A DNA stretch of 24,018 nt from Desulfobacterales bacterium (GCA_030149585.1 JASFBJ010000012.1:1-24018), one strand, 5' to 3'; shown: positions 17,901 to 24,018, numbered from the stretch's first letter. The notes: generated by a model from the sequence alone, not told the origin. Numbers and translations are program-made.

Positions 17901-18426
17901 TAGCATAGCGCCCGGCAGTATCAATAATAATTGCCTGTTCAAAAAACCACCAGTCACAATTTTTAGTATCTGAAATAGAGGAAGCTTTACTGACCTCGGC
18001 AAAAGGCGATGAAAGGTCAGCGCCTTTAATAGCAGTGGTTTTACCTGAACCGCTTTCACCTATCACCATATACCAAGGCAACACATATAAAGGATTACCA
18101 AACTTTTTTAAGTACGAACTTCTCAAAATATCAATGGCTTCTTTCCAGCGCTCTTGAAGTTCCTGGAATTTTTTATTTTCCTTTTGATCTATAGTTTTTA
18201 AATATGCATGATCCTGTTGTATAACCTGGTGAACAAAATTTTGCTCTTTGCGACGCAGCAATATTTTCTTGAGAGTCAAAACCCCAAGCAATACACCACA
18301 TAAACCAGTCAGTACAAAAAAGCCGACCCACCATGGCCATCCAAGGCTTAATACTCCGCCAAACACCAGTAAAAATAAAAAAATAAAAAATACGTTTTTT
18401 AGTATTTTAGCAAAAAACTGCTTCAT
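14890..18426 (-). CDS. tssM: T6SS inner-membrane complex protein TssM (IcmF)
   Basis: An 1178-residue IcmF-family protein that spans the periplasm and binds TssL and TssJ. Two N-terminal membrane helices lie at about 11-29 and 33-52, and a third at about 435-457. The cytoplasmic NTPase-like domain has an intact Walker A, GESGSGKT (123-130), followed by DTAGRY (169-174) and VTKCDLIEG (about 255). So this TssM keeps the nucleotide-binding motifs that are lost in some relatives. The large periplasmic part follows, with a low-complexity K/P/E/R segment near 669-685 and a beta-rich C-terminal domain expected to bind TssJ. The ATG abuts the tssL stop (TAAATG) with no good Shine-Dalgarno, so translation is likely coupled. 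Confidence 0.97.
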   Translation of the reverse strand: MKQFFAKILKNVFFIFLFLLVFGGVLSLGWPWWVGFFVLTGLCGVLLGVLTLKKILLRRKEQNFVHQVIQQDHAYLKTIDQKENKKFQELQERWKEAIDILRSSYLKKFGNPLYVLPWYMVIGESGSGKTTAIKGADLSSPFAEVSKASSISDTKNCDWWFFEQAIIIDTAGRYAIPVNEGPDKDEWQKFLSLLSRYRKKEPLNGLVVTIAADKLLKADLVQLESDGNSIRQRIDELMRVMGARFPIYLLVTKCDLIEGMSSFCEALGESGHDQAMGVINDKFSQDIIGFITSRIDAIVLKLKDLRLLLLQKKSRWQKGPSLIFLPEEFEKIKTGLEAFAKGAFQENPFQETALLRGLFFSSGCRQGTPYSHFLNQLGLIQDQEVRPTTNKGIFLHDFFAKILPRDRGLFVPTQRKLEWSRLTKNLGLTGWLAVCIAMCGLLSFSFVKNLKTLRDVSTQFSRPQILSGELLADTILMDRFREAVIKVENQNRSWWIPRFGLTESIQVENQLKDKYIKQFSNGFLASFDKKMAESITNFSTKTPSALIGIQVAHLVKRINLLRAEIDGRSLMDLQAISQPVYDPLLIGSNQTLIPEIRDKISHLYLYSLIWQNDKSRLNQQMNQLQIWLKHILTINGQNLNWLAIWAETDTGLKPVLLNDYWQSIEISDQSEPKPATKPERKPERKIAQKEISAAFTTQGKEKIDNFLDEIEAALFDPLIIARQKQAFKKWYTQEYIKRWYDFAAAFHDGPKYFKDPKNWQQIATQVGSNKGPYFSLLGDMAEALTVIELKSDSPAWLNLIFEIETLRQEAAFMQTEKSKQAGIFEKAAGKVKSTMARVEKKTGLKTGSRLNQESLLISAKALLTYQEALAKIKEVVFSRNLAFEMGSAIYKDDPVTSKSPFFIAQNGLNQFKTTVGYHKNKEEVIWHLMQGPFNYFHEFILKETACYLQNVWEKDVLLEIQDVSAKQDLNRLLMGKDGYALRFVTGVAGPFISRTLRKGYYAKKVIGKQVAFDKSFMRYLTKGAKAARPVKESYSVSVKAYPTDVNKDAKIKPHATILELECASKNLRLVNQQYPVGKIFNWSMQNCGDVLFQIKVGNLVLNKKYTGYQAFPKFLNDFKQGKRVFFTNEFSDKALALERMGIKYITVKYKFTGHKPVLRLLHAVPGNIPQQITTCWDP
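16372..16419 (-). repeat. Four 12-bp tandem units in tssM
   Basis: On the plus strand two identical TTTACGCTCTGG units are followed by two diverged copies (TTTAGTCGCTGG, TTTAGGCTCTGA). They encode the four-residue repeats PATK-PERK-PERK. The unit is a multiple of three, so gain or loss of copies keeps the frame and only changes the length of a charged, probably flexible periplasmic linker. Confidence 0.85.
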
Positions 18427-19125
18427 TTAAGGCACCGCGCTGATTAAAGTATTACCGATATTATGCAGTACAAAACGATATATTATAAATAAGACCAGAT
18501 AAAGTCCTGCCGGAGCCACTGCGGCAATCAGGAAAAATAGTGAAAAACGGGAGGCAGCAGTCGGCAAAGCTGGTTTTTGCGCAGAAGCTGTTTCAGATAC
18601 TTCTTGCTGATAGGCTTCTGGAAATAAAATTTTCTCTTTAAGCAAAGGAACCCCGGCAGAGCTTCCGGTCAGCAACTTTAAGTTGGAAATTCTGAGCTGT
18701 TCCAATAAAAACTCATCCCCTGCATTGCAATATTGGCCGCTAAAACCTAATGCCAGGCAAATATAAAATACCTCTCTGACATCCTTTTGATCGGGTCCAA
18801 GGTTGTTAAGCTTTTCAAAAAATAATTCCCCTGCATCCGCTGTCTGGAAATATTTACGCTGTAACTGTTCTTTTTGCCATTGACCTTTTCCTTCCCAGGC
18901 GGAACTCATCAGAGTCTCATCAACCCAGGCAAATAGGGCAAAACAGGCAAGATCATAATCCTCTTTTATGGTTTTGCTATCTTTTAGACGAGCTTCACTT
19001 TCTTTGATCAAACGGTTTATATCAGCCTGAACCTGCTCAAAAGATGTCTGAAAAAACTCCCTGGTGTTAACCAGATAAACCACATAAGCAATGATCTGAA
19101 CATAATAATCAATTAAACGAGTCAT
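18427..19125 (-). CDS. tssL: T6SS inner-membrane complex protein TssL (DotU), short form
   Basis: A 232-residue DotU-family protein. It has an N-terminal cytoplasmic helical domain with the family stretch LACFALFAWVDETLMSS (59-75), EGKGQWQKEQLQRKYF (78-93) and EVFYICLALGFSGQY (118-132), and a single C-terminal membrane helix at about 194-217. It ends 15 residues after the helix, so it has no OmpA/peptidoglycan-binding extension. The cell-wall anchor must come from another protein or be absent. The ATG directly follows the tssK stop (TGAATG), with GGGGAGA upstream. Confidence 0.95.
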   Translation of the reverse strand: MTRLIDYYVQIIAYVVYLVNTREFFQTSFEQVQADINRLIKESEARLKDSKTIKEDYDLACFALFAWVDETLMSSAWEGKGQWQKEQLQRKYFQTADAGELFFEKLNNLGPDQKDVREVFYICLALGFSGQYCNAGDEFLLEQLRISNLKLLTGSSAGVPLLKEKILFPEAYQQEVSETASAQKPALPTAASRFSLFFLIAAVAPAGLYLVLFIIYRFVLHNIGNTLISAVP

Positions 19126-20511
19126 TCAGGTTCTCCCCACAGCCATTAGTTCCACTTTTAAATCTTCCGGTGCAGTATCCCAGTATAATGCTAAATTTTT
19201 TCCTTTTTGCACCTGGGCCCATTGTTCCCCATGATGGTTTAATTTAAAATAAAGAGTTTGAGCCCGGCGCGGCAGCTCCTGGGGCGGTGTTTGAAGATAC
19301 TCCAGCTCAATTCCAGACAGGGAGCGCGCAATTAAAATCGGTAAAGACTCACGTGAGCTTAATTTTGCAATACTTTTAAGAGCATCTATCAAAATCTGAG
19401 GATCCTCCATGGTTTCAAAGAGCAGATAAAAACGATTGCGGCCTTCAAAAATTGCCGGCGGCAGATCAGTCGTATAATAGGTGCCGTCAAATATTAATTG
19501 CAGCATATATTCAGGACCGGCAGTAATATCATCTAATAATCCTGTAATCAATGCCTGTACACCTGAAAAACATTCTCCTAAACGCAGATGATCATAAGCG
19601 AGTAAAAGATTCCGGCTGTTTTCCATTTCACCGGTTACTGAAACCTGTTCGGAAAAAGTGGAAAGTTCACCGACAAGCTGGCGCAAAACCCCGTAAACTG
19701 TCCAGGGATGCACCTCTCCAGCTTCGGTCTGATGAATAAGCAAAGGCACATAGCGATTCAAGGATCGCAAGGCCAAAAGATAAATCATATCCCTGGCTCC
19801 AAATTCAGCTGTATGAACACCTCGTTCCCTTTTATAGGACTCAAGCTGCCTGCTGCGGGAGGCCACCTGATCCCTGATATTATTTACGATTTTTAATAAA
19901 GGTTCATAAGCGCTTAAAATAAGACATGGGGGCACAAAATTTCGGGATAATAAAATATCGTCTCCATCATGTTCAAGGCGCGCAATCGGCAATAACTCAT
20001 AATCGCCCAACCGCTCTTTTTCAGTCTGCCAGAATATTTTAAGCACATATTGCAGGCACCGCACCTGGGCTTCGGGGCCGGATTCATGAAGATCTTTTAC
20101 CCTATCAGCGCTGGTGGTCGTCACAAAACGGGTGTTTACCTGCGACAGGTCATTTAAATCACCCAGAACAGTTACATTTTGACCACCAGGATTCCACTTT
20201 TTCAATCCCAGATAAACGTCAAAAGTTTTACCACCCTCTTCCCAGGCATCATCAAACGAACGGGCCTGAATTAAGGCATTTTTCGATAAGATAGCATAGG
20301 TTAAATCTTTGAAAAGAAATTGACCGCTTAAAAGATTAAATGAGCGATTTCCCAAAGCCGCCTTTTGAATTTCCATAGCTCCTATACCCCAAAAGCAGGG
20401 GGTCAGGTATTTATGCGACGGCTTTAAAAGAGTTTGTGTATATTGATCTTGCATCTGAAAATGCTGGGGCTGCAAAAAAAGGCCCTGGTGCCAGAAAAGA
20501 GGTTTTGCCAT
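19126..20511 (-). CDS. tssK: T6SS baseplate-membrane connector TssK
   Basis: A 461-residue TssK, whose trimers connect the baseplate wedges to the TssL/TssM membrane complex. The N-terminus is diagnostic: PLFWHQGLFLQPQHFQMQD. Later family segments include LPIARLEHDGDDILLSRNFVPPC (around residue 180-200), LALRSLNRYVPLLIH (about 240) and HPWTVYGVLRQLVGELSTFS. The C-terminal part, which contacts the membrane complex, is complete. The length is usual. The start ATG has its GGGGGA site inside the last codons of tssJ, and the gap is 3 bp. Confidence 0.96.
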   Translation of the reverse strand: MAKPLFWHQGLFLQPQHFQMQDQYTQTLLKPSHKYLTPCFWGIGAMEIQKAALGNRSFNLLSGQFLFKDLTYAILSKNALIQARSFDDAWEEGGKTFDVYLGLKKWNPGGQNVTVLGDLNDLSQVNTRFVTTTSADRVKDLHESGPEAQVRCLQYVLKIFWQTEKERLGDYELLPIARLEHDGDDILLSRNFVPPCLILSAYEPLLKIVNNIRDQVASRSRQLESYKRERGVHTAEFGARDMIYLLALRSLNRYVPLLIHQTEAGEVHPWTVYGVLRQLVGELSTFSEQVSVTGEMENSRNLLLAYDHLRLGECFSGVQALITGLLDDITAGPEYMLQLIFDGTYYTTDLPPAIFEGRNRFYLLFETMEDPQILIDALKSIAKLSSRESLPILIARSLSGIELEYLQTPPQELPRRAQTLYFKLNHHGEQWAQVQKGKNLALYWDTAPEDLKVELMAVGRT

Positions 20512-20514
20512 ATA

Positions 20515-21051
20515 TCACTTTCCCCCTTGAGTTTTAATTTGCAAGGGTCCTAAAAAAAGATCCGCTTTTAAAATATCCGGCATGGCAACCTCAGTTTTTC
20601 TAAAAAATCCGGAAACTTCTGTAATTACAGGGATATCGTAAAACCGAATTATGCGCTCTTTTTGCAGCAGAAAATAACCGGTAACCACTGCCAGATATTT
20701 AGCACCCTCTGCCCGATCCAGAATAATATTTGAATCCTGACCAGGATTTATAATGACCTTTTTCACACCAGCCACACTTTGATCAAAAAGCCCGCCCTCT
20801 AACAGCTTGTATAATCCTTCCATATCAGATGAAAGCTGGTTAAAGGTATTGGGGTCTTTTAGCTGATAAAAACATACCAGCAAAGTATGGGGTAATCCCT
20901 CATTCAAATTTAAGCGTTCATCAGCCTGAATATGAATCTTTAGGGCATCTTTCTCAAATGCCCATTCAGGCGGCAAAAGGGGTTGTGAGGCACAGCCTGC
21001 TACCTGACAGACAACTCCTAATAGCATCAACAAGGTTAAAAATTGTTTCAA
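20515..21051 (-). CDS. tssJ: T6SS outer-membrane lipoprotein TssJ (VasD/SciN)
   Basis: A 178-residue lipoprotein that anchors the TssM periplasmic domain at the outer membrane. The signal peptide is clear: K2, a hydrophobic stretch LTLLMLLGVV, then the lipobox VAGC with the lipidated cysteine at residue 20. After it come the TssJ features LKIHIQADERLNLN, HTLLVCFYQLKDPNTFNQL and LAVVTGYFLL, a beta-sandwich pattern. The start codon is TTG at 21049-21051, supported by GGAGG five bases upstream; it gives exactly the expected signal-peptide length. A TTG start may tune the amount relative to TssK. Confidence 0.93.
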   Translation of the reverse strand: MKQFLTLLMLLGVVCQVAGCASQPLLPPEWAFEKDALKIHIQADERLNLNEGLPHTLLVCFYQLKDPNTFNQLSSDMEGLYKLLEGGLFDQSVAGVKKVIINPGQDSNIILDRAEGAKYLAVVTGYFLLQKERIIRFYDIPVITEVSGFFRKTEVAMPDILKADLFLGPLQIKTQGGK

Positions 21052-21054
21052 TAT

Positions 21055-21061
21055 TACCTCC
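21055..21061 (-). promoter_or_regulatory. Shine-Dalgarno supporting the TTG start of tssJ
   Basis: The minus strand reads AAAGGAGGTAATATTG. GGAGG at optimal spacing points to the TTG at 21049-21051, and no in-frame ATG or GTG gives a better signal peptide. Confidence 0.8.
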
Positions 21062-21114
21062 TTTATTTAAAAACCAGCCTCTTTTTTCTTAAGGCCCATA
21101 TTTTTCAATAAAAA

Positions 21115-21858
21115 CTATTTATTGGCTATACTCCGACAGTTTCGCTCAAAGGTTCTTTCAAGCTCTTCTAAAAATCTGCCGCTATCAACCCAGCGTTTAA
21201 ATTTGCTGTATTTTTCCTCATAAATATTAAAAAGTTCAGCTTTACGTAAAGGACCGAATTTCAAACCACCACCTTTTTCAGCAGCGATCCGGACTGGGTC
21301 AAGTTCCGCAAAAATCTGATCAACCTTTTCCCGTGCAGCCATTTTAAAAGCTTTACTGGTTGTTAAAAAGGCCTTTTCGATCTGTCCCAGATAATTCTCA
21401 AGAGATTGTTCCAATGTCTGCCCCGATGCCTCGCCTTCAAGCTGTCCTTTGATCACCTGAGAAAGGGTCTGATCTCCAGCACCTCCCCCCAATGTCTGGT
21501 TAATCACGCTGATTAACTTATCAAGTGTGTTAAAAACCGAATTTAACGATTGTGTCAGTTTTTCTTGTAATTCACCATCGGTCAGCTCAGAGTGAATAAC
21601 TTCTGATCCCAGCAGCAAAGCGGAAATCCTGCCCAATAATTTTGTTTCAAGGCCATCTTGTCTTGCAGACGGTTTCTGATTAACGTCACTAAAACAGCCT
21701 TGCAACTGATTAATAACAGCCAGTTTATCCTGATCAGAAAAAAAGTGCAGCCTCTGACTTAACAACTGTTCTATCCTGCCGGCGGCTGTTTCAGAATCAG
21801 AATGATAAAGCTGCCTGATCTCATTGTTTAAACCATCCAGGTTAATTCTACTTTCCAT
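21115..21858 (-). CDS. T6SS accessory protein resembling the C-terminal domain of Fha/TagH, without an FHA domain
   Basis: A 247-residue, mostly helical, soluble protein with no signal peptide or membrane helix. The last ~75 residues fit the pattern of the C-terminal domain of T6SS FHA proteins: an amphipathic helix (SKAFKMAAREKVDQIFAELD), then DPVRIAAEKGGG, then FGPLRKAELFNIYEEKYSKF and an acidic/aromatic final helix. Family members read roughly FDP-x-LE...GG...RKARLWELYEERY. The ~170 residues before it show no FHA signature; they are Q/L/G rich (residues about 125-155 include GGGAGDQTLSQVIKGQ). It lies 10 bp after the 668-residue gene and 63 bp before tssJ, the place where fha/tagH genes often sit. 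The function is probably scaffolding at the membrane complex or baseplate. The homology is recognised by eye only. Confidence 0.55.
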   Translation of the reverse strand: MESRINLDGLNNEIRQLYHSDSETAAGRIEQLLSQRLHFFSDQDKLAVINQLQGCFSDVNQKPSARQDGLETKLLGRISALLLGSEVIHSELTDGELQEKLTQSLNSVFNTLDKLISVINQTLGGGAGDQTLSQVIKGQLEGEASGQTLEQSLENYLGQIEKAFLTTSKAFKMAAREKVDQIFAELDPVRIAAEKGGGLKFGPLRKAELFNIYEEKYSKFKRWVDSGRFLEELERTFERNCRSIANK

Positions 21859-21868
21859 TATTCGCTCT

Positions 21869-23875
21869 TTATTTATCAGGTCTAAGCACTATGGTTTCAG
21901 TCATTGATTCATCAGCATTCTGATCAGCATTCTGATCTTCGGGCTGATCTTCGGGCTGATTAACCGGAGGAGCTCCGGTTGAAGAAGAAAGTATAACAGT
22001 TTCTTCCATTATATCAATATGGTCTGAGTCAGGCACTGCCGGAACTTTTGCCGGTTTATTAAGAATAACGGTTTCCAGCACTTCTTCTGATGAGTCAATA
22101 TCAATAACCGGCGATGGTTTTAAAACAACGGCTTCACAAATATCTATTTTACCTTCCGTCTCATCAGAACTTTTTTTCCAGCTATCCATGATATTCCCAA
22201 GTATATCAAGTATACGCCGGTCTTCTTTTGTTCTCAATGAAATTTTTTCAGACCGGATACCGGCAACAGGTTGATCGTTAAACAGCTTATCTTTAACGGC
22301 TTTTTTAAGTTCCTCCAGCTCCTGGAAAAAATCATCCATTAAATCGTCTGATAAAGTATCAGATGAAATTTGCAGTCCAGCTTCAAGCAGATAAAAACCC
22401 ATACCCAGTGCTTTTTGCCATAGATCAAGACGGCTGTTATCCATTGGCTCTGCTATTATTGTTGAATCCCAGAAAATATTGTCAGGGCCCAGAACGCCCT
22501 TAAAACCTTCCTGAAGATACTCCCCGAAAGCCTCATCATCCTTTGCTTTAACAAAACCAAACGCCTTTTCAACCTCCTGATAAATCAGACTTGCCCCTTG
22601 TTTGCGGTTCATCAGCAAGGCCAAAAACCAAAGTCGGCCAAAATCAAAATAGATACAAGATGGTAAAGGATGCATCAAAGCTGAGTGCCCATCAGAAATT
22701 CCCAGCCCCAAAATCCGGGTTTTAAAATTCCAGAATGACGGCAACAGACTGCTTTGGGAAAAAAGCCTGACCCAGACTCTTTCAATATCAAAATTAGCAT
22801 GGGAATTATGCAAAATCGCAGGATGGCTAAAATAAGTTTTCGCCAGATCCCCTAAAAAGGCAAGCTTCAGGTATAAAACTTCTTCAAAAAAATTTGGCCG
22901 GCCTTTAAATAAAAACCGGTCTTTGCCGGAAAAATCATTTTTAATTTTTTTAACATAATCCAGTTGAAAGGATTTGCCGGTTTCGCGCAGATTTGATTCC
23001 AGTTCTTCAAAGTCTGCCCCGGATAAAAGGGCTAAAAATTCCATTGCCGGGATAGATTGCCGTGGAAATAAAAACATATAAAAGGGAAAAAAAGATAATG
23101 CCGCGATTCTGGCCTGTGCAAGGTCATTAGCCTGTGCAAGATCATTAGATTGATAACACTCCTGATATTGTTCGCAGTTTAAGCAGTAAATTGTGCTATT
23201 TGCTTCAATCCTGTCTTTCAAAGCGCCAATACCATTTATCAGATCTATCCTGGTTTTTAAAAATGATGGGTCATCTGCTTCCAGCTCTGGAACATAAAAA
23301 TCAGATCGGTTCTGCTTGGCAAAACAGGCCGGGCAAAAAAGATAACGCTTTAAACTGCTTGAATAAGCCTGCAAGCCTTGCAAAACAAGCAGTTTATCAT
23401 CATAACATAACGAAAGTATTTGACCGCATTCAGGGCAGACCGGATGAAAATAGGTCTTTTTCAGTTTACAAAAAAATATCGGCGCCAGAGGTTTTAAATC
23501 GCTTTTCGCTCCAATCTGGTCAGCAAAAAATGGTGAAACATGATCTTTTTCTTTACCATTATAAAAAGAAAAAGTGTTCTTAAACGCCTGATCAATCAAC
23601 TGATTATTTAGAGGCTGCAACTCATTATTAACAAAATTATAGTTATCATTCTGAATTAATAAAAAAATAGTTTGTAAACAGCAGCCGGCATCAGTGAGTA
23701 TCTCTCCTTTTATCAGCTTGAACAGCGGATCTTTTGCATTTAAGAGTGAAAAAGGGAAAAATGATTTTTCCAATACAGAATTATCATCTGTAAATAAAGG
23801 CAAATTCAGCTTTGTCCCGGAGTCTGAACAGGTCAAAAGAGATAGAAAAGCTGAATTTGGAATTATATCATTCAC
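21869..23875 (-). CDS. Unrecognised T6SS-associated protein with CxxC pairs and C-terminal TVIL motifs
   Basis: About 668 residues; I do not recognise the family. No signal peptide or clear membrane helix. Counting from the TTG at 23881 as residue 1, cysteine pairs CPEC (149-152), CPAC (183-186) and CLNC (233-236), plus C242, look like zinc ribbons. The middle is L/F/W rich and helical. The last ~90 residues are acidic, P/Q/D rich and hold four related motifs: EAVVL, ETVIL, ETVIL and ETIVL, the first three close behind an IDI. T-x-x-L threonines are the type of site that some FHA domains bind once phosphorylated. The gene is first in the operon, 10 bp before the Fha-C-like gene, so a regulatory or scaffold role is plausible. 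GTG at 23873-23875 is preferred because GGGAG lies 9 bases before it; an in-frame TTG at 23881 is only 3 bases from that site. Confidence 0.75.
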   Translation of the reverse strand: MNDIIPNSAFLSLLTCSDSGTKLNLPLFTDDNSVLEKSFFPFSLLNAKDPLFKLIKGEILTDAGCCLQTIFLLIQNDNYNFVNNELQPLNNQLIDQAFKNTFSFYNGKEKDHVSPFFADQIGAKSDLKPLAPIFFCKLKKTYFHPVCPECGQILSLCYDDKLLVLQGLQAYSSSLKRYLFCPACFAKQNRSDFYVPELEADDPSFLKTRIDLINGIGALKDRIEANSTIYCLNCEQYQECYQSNDLAQANDLAQARIAALSFFPFYMFLFPRQSIPAMEFLALLSGADFEELESNLRETGKSFQLDYVKKIKNDFSGKDRFLFKGRPNFFEEVLYLKLAFLGDLAKTYFSHPAILHNSHANFDIERVWVRLFSQSSLLPSFWNFKTRILGLGISDGHSALMHPLPSCIYFDFGRLWFLALLMNRKQGASLIYQEVEKAFGFVKAKDDEAFGEYLQEGFKGVLGPDNIFWDSTIIAEPMDNSRLDLWQKALGMGFYLLEAGLQISSDTLSDDLMDDFFQELEELKKAVKDKLFNDQPVAGIRSEKISLRTKEDRRILDILGNIMDSWKKSSDETEGKIDICEAVVLKPSPVIDIDSSEEVLETVILNKPAKVPAVPDSDHIDIMEETVILSSSTGAPPVNQPEDQPEDQNADQNADESMTETIVLRPDK
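21884..22137 (-). repeat. Degenerate IDI-(E)TVIL motif array in the C-terminal tail
   Basis: Encodes, from N to C, IDICEAVVLKP, then IDIDSSEEVLETVILNKP, then IDIMEETVILSS and the terminal TETIVLRPDK. Three of four copies keep a threonine followed by a hydrophobic residue at +3, and the first has alanine in its place. Spacing between motifs is irregular, so these look like short linear motifs in a disordered tail. Confidence 0.75.
21911..21958 (-). repeat. Two perfect pairs of 12-bp tandem repeats
   Basis: On the plus strand ATCAGCATTCTG occurs twice (21911-21934), followed directly by ATCTTCGGGCTG twice (21935-21958). They encode the spacer QPED-QPED-QNAD-QNAD between the last two TVIL motifs. 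Exact duplication indicates recent slippage; the frame is kept. Confidence 0.9.
23112..23147 (-). repeat. 18-bp tandem duplication in the first gene
   Basis: GCCTGTGCAAGGTCATTA at 23112-23129 is followed by a copy with one change at 23130-23147. It encodes DLAQAN-DLAQAR just after the last cysteine of the CxxC region. The frame is kept and the duplication is probably recent. Confidence 0.85.
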
Positions 23876-24018
23876 CGGCAATATCTCCCATATTTATCAT
23901 GCACAATAATATTTTGTTCATCAAACAGGTAATAATAATTATAGTTTTCAATAGCTGATATTAAAATATTAATATTAAAGACTTAAAACTTAACAATTGG
24001 TATGTCAAGAAGCTTATT
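23876..24018 (-). promoter_or_regulatory. AT-rich leader and candidate promoter of the T6SS operon
   Basis: About 140 bp upstream of the first gene, with no convincing ORF. On the minus strand a perfect TATAAT lies at 23938-23943, 62 bases before the GTG start, but the hexamer 17 bases upstream (TTTTAA) is a weak -35. A perfect TTGACA lies at 24003-24008, but the hexamer 17 bases on (TAAGTC) is a poor -10. No sigma-54 type TGGC-N-TGC pair is seen. The promoter could also lie beyond the right edge. Confidence 0.4.

Noticed and set aside
21052..21114. Weak hairpin plus T-run before tssJ (GCCT...AGGC, TTTTT) as an intrinsic terminator
   Set aside because: Only four base pairs plus a wobble with an A-rich loop; too weak, and tssJ is expected to be co-transcribed.

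Overview
The window is AT-rich and densely coded. Every convincing gene is on the minus strand, so the region is transcribed from right (about 24,000) to left (position 49). It carries one essentially complete type VI secretion system (T6SS) locus: all 13 core tss genes, two accessory genes at the promoter-proximal end and one adaptor-like gene at the distal end. The protein sequences look most like T6SS proteins of anaerobic Desulfobacterota (Desulfobacterales-type sulfate reducers). That placement is an impression from sequence style and base composition; there is no rRNA or marker gene to prove it.

Layout in transcription order. (1) 23,876-24,018: AT-rich leader with possible promoter boxes. 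(2) 21,869-23,875: an unrecognised 668-residue protein with zinc-ribbon-like CxxC pairs and a C-terminal tail carrying repeated IDI...TVIL motifs. (3) 21,115-21,858: a 247-residue protein whose C-terminal third resembles the C-terminal domain of T6SS FHA-domain (Fha/TagH) proteins, but without an FHA domain. (4) 14,890-21,051: the membrane complex and baseplate connector tssJ, tssK, tssL and tssM. (5) 13,177-14,805: tssA. (6) 11,137-13,142: the sheath genes tssB and tssC. (7) 10,584-11,108: hcp (tssD). (8) 7,385-10,573: the baseplate genes tssE, tssF and tssG. (9) 4,606-7,239: clpV (tssH). (10) 2,272-4,554: vgrG (tssI). (11) 49-2,268: a DUF2169 plus pentapeptide-repeat fusion, probably the adaptor that loads cargo or a PAAR tip on VgrG.

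The core order is J-K-L-M-A-B-C-D-E-F-G-H-I. Intergenic gaps are tiny: stop and start codons abut at tssK/tssL and tssL/tssM, and tssF/tssG overlap by 37 bp. This suggests one long operon. The largest internal gap (145 bp, tssG-clpV) holds a long nested inverted repeat whose two GG/UU positions in the stem pair as G-U wobble only in the operon's own transcript. No PAAR protein, toxin or immunity gene, canonical FHA protein or canonical Ser/Thr kinase or phosphatase is visible here. Cargo genes probably lie beyond the left edge, and regulators elsewhere.

The most interesting part is the two-gene accessory module at the start of the operon. One protein has threonines in pTxxL-type contexts (FHA-ligand-like), and its neighbour resembles an Fha C-terminal half stripped of its FHA domain. 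This may be a split or rewired version of the threonine-phosphorylation control known from other T6SSs; that is inference.
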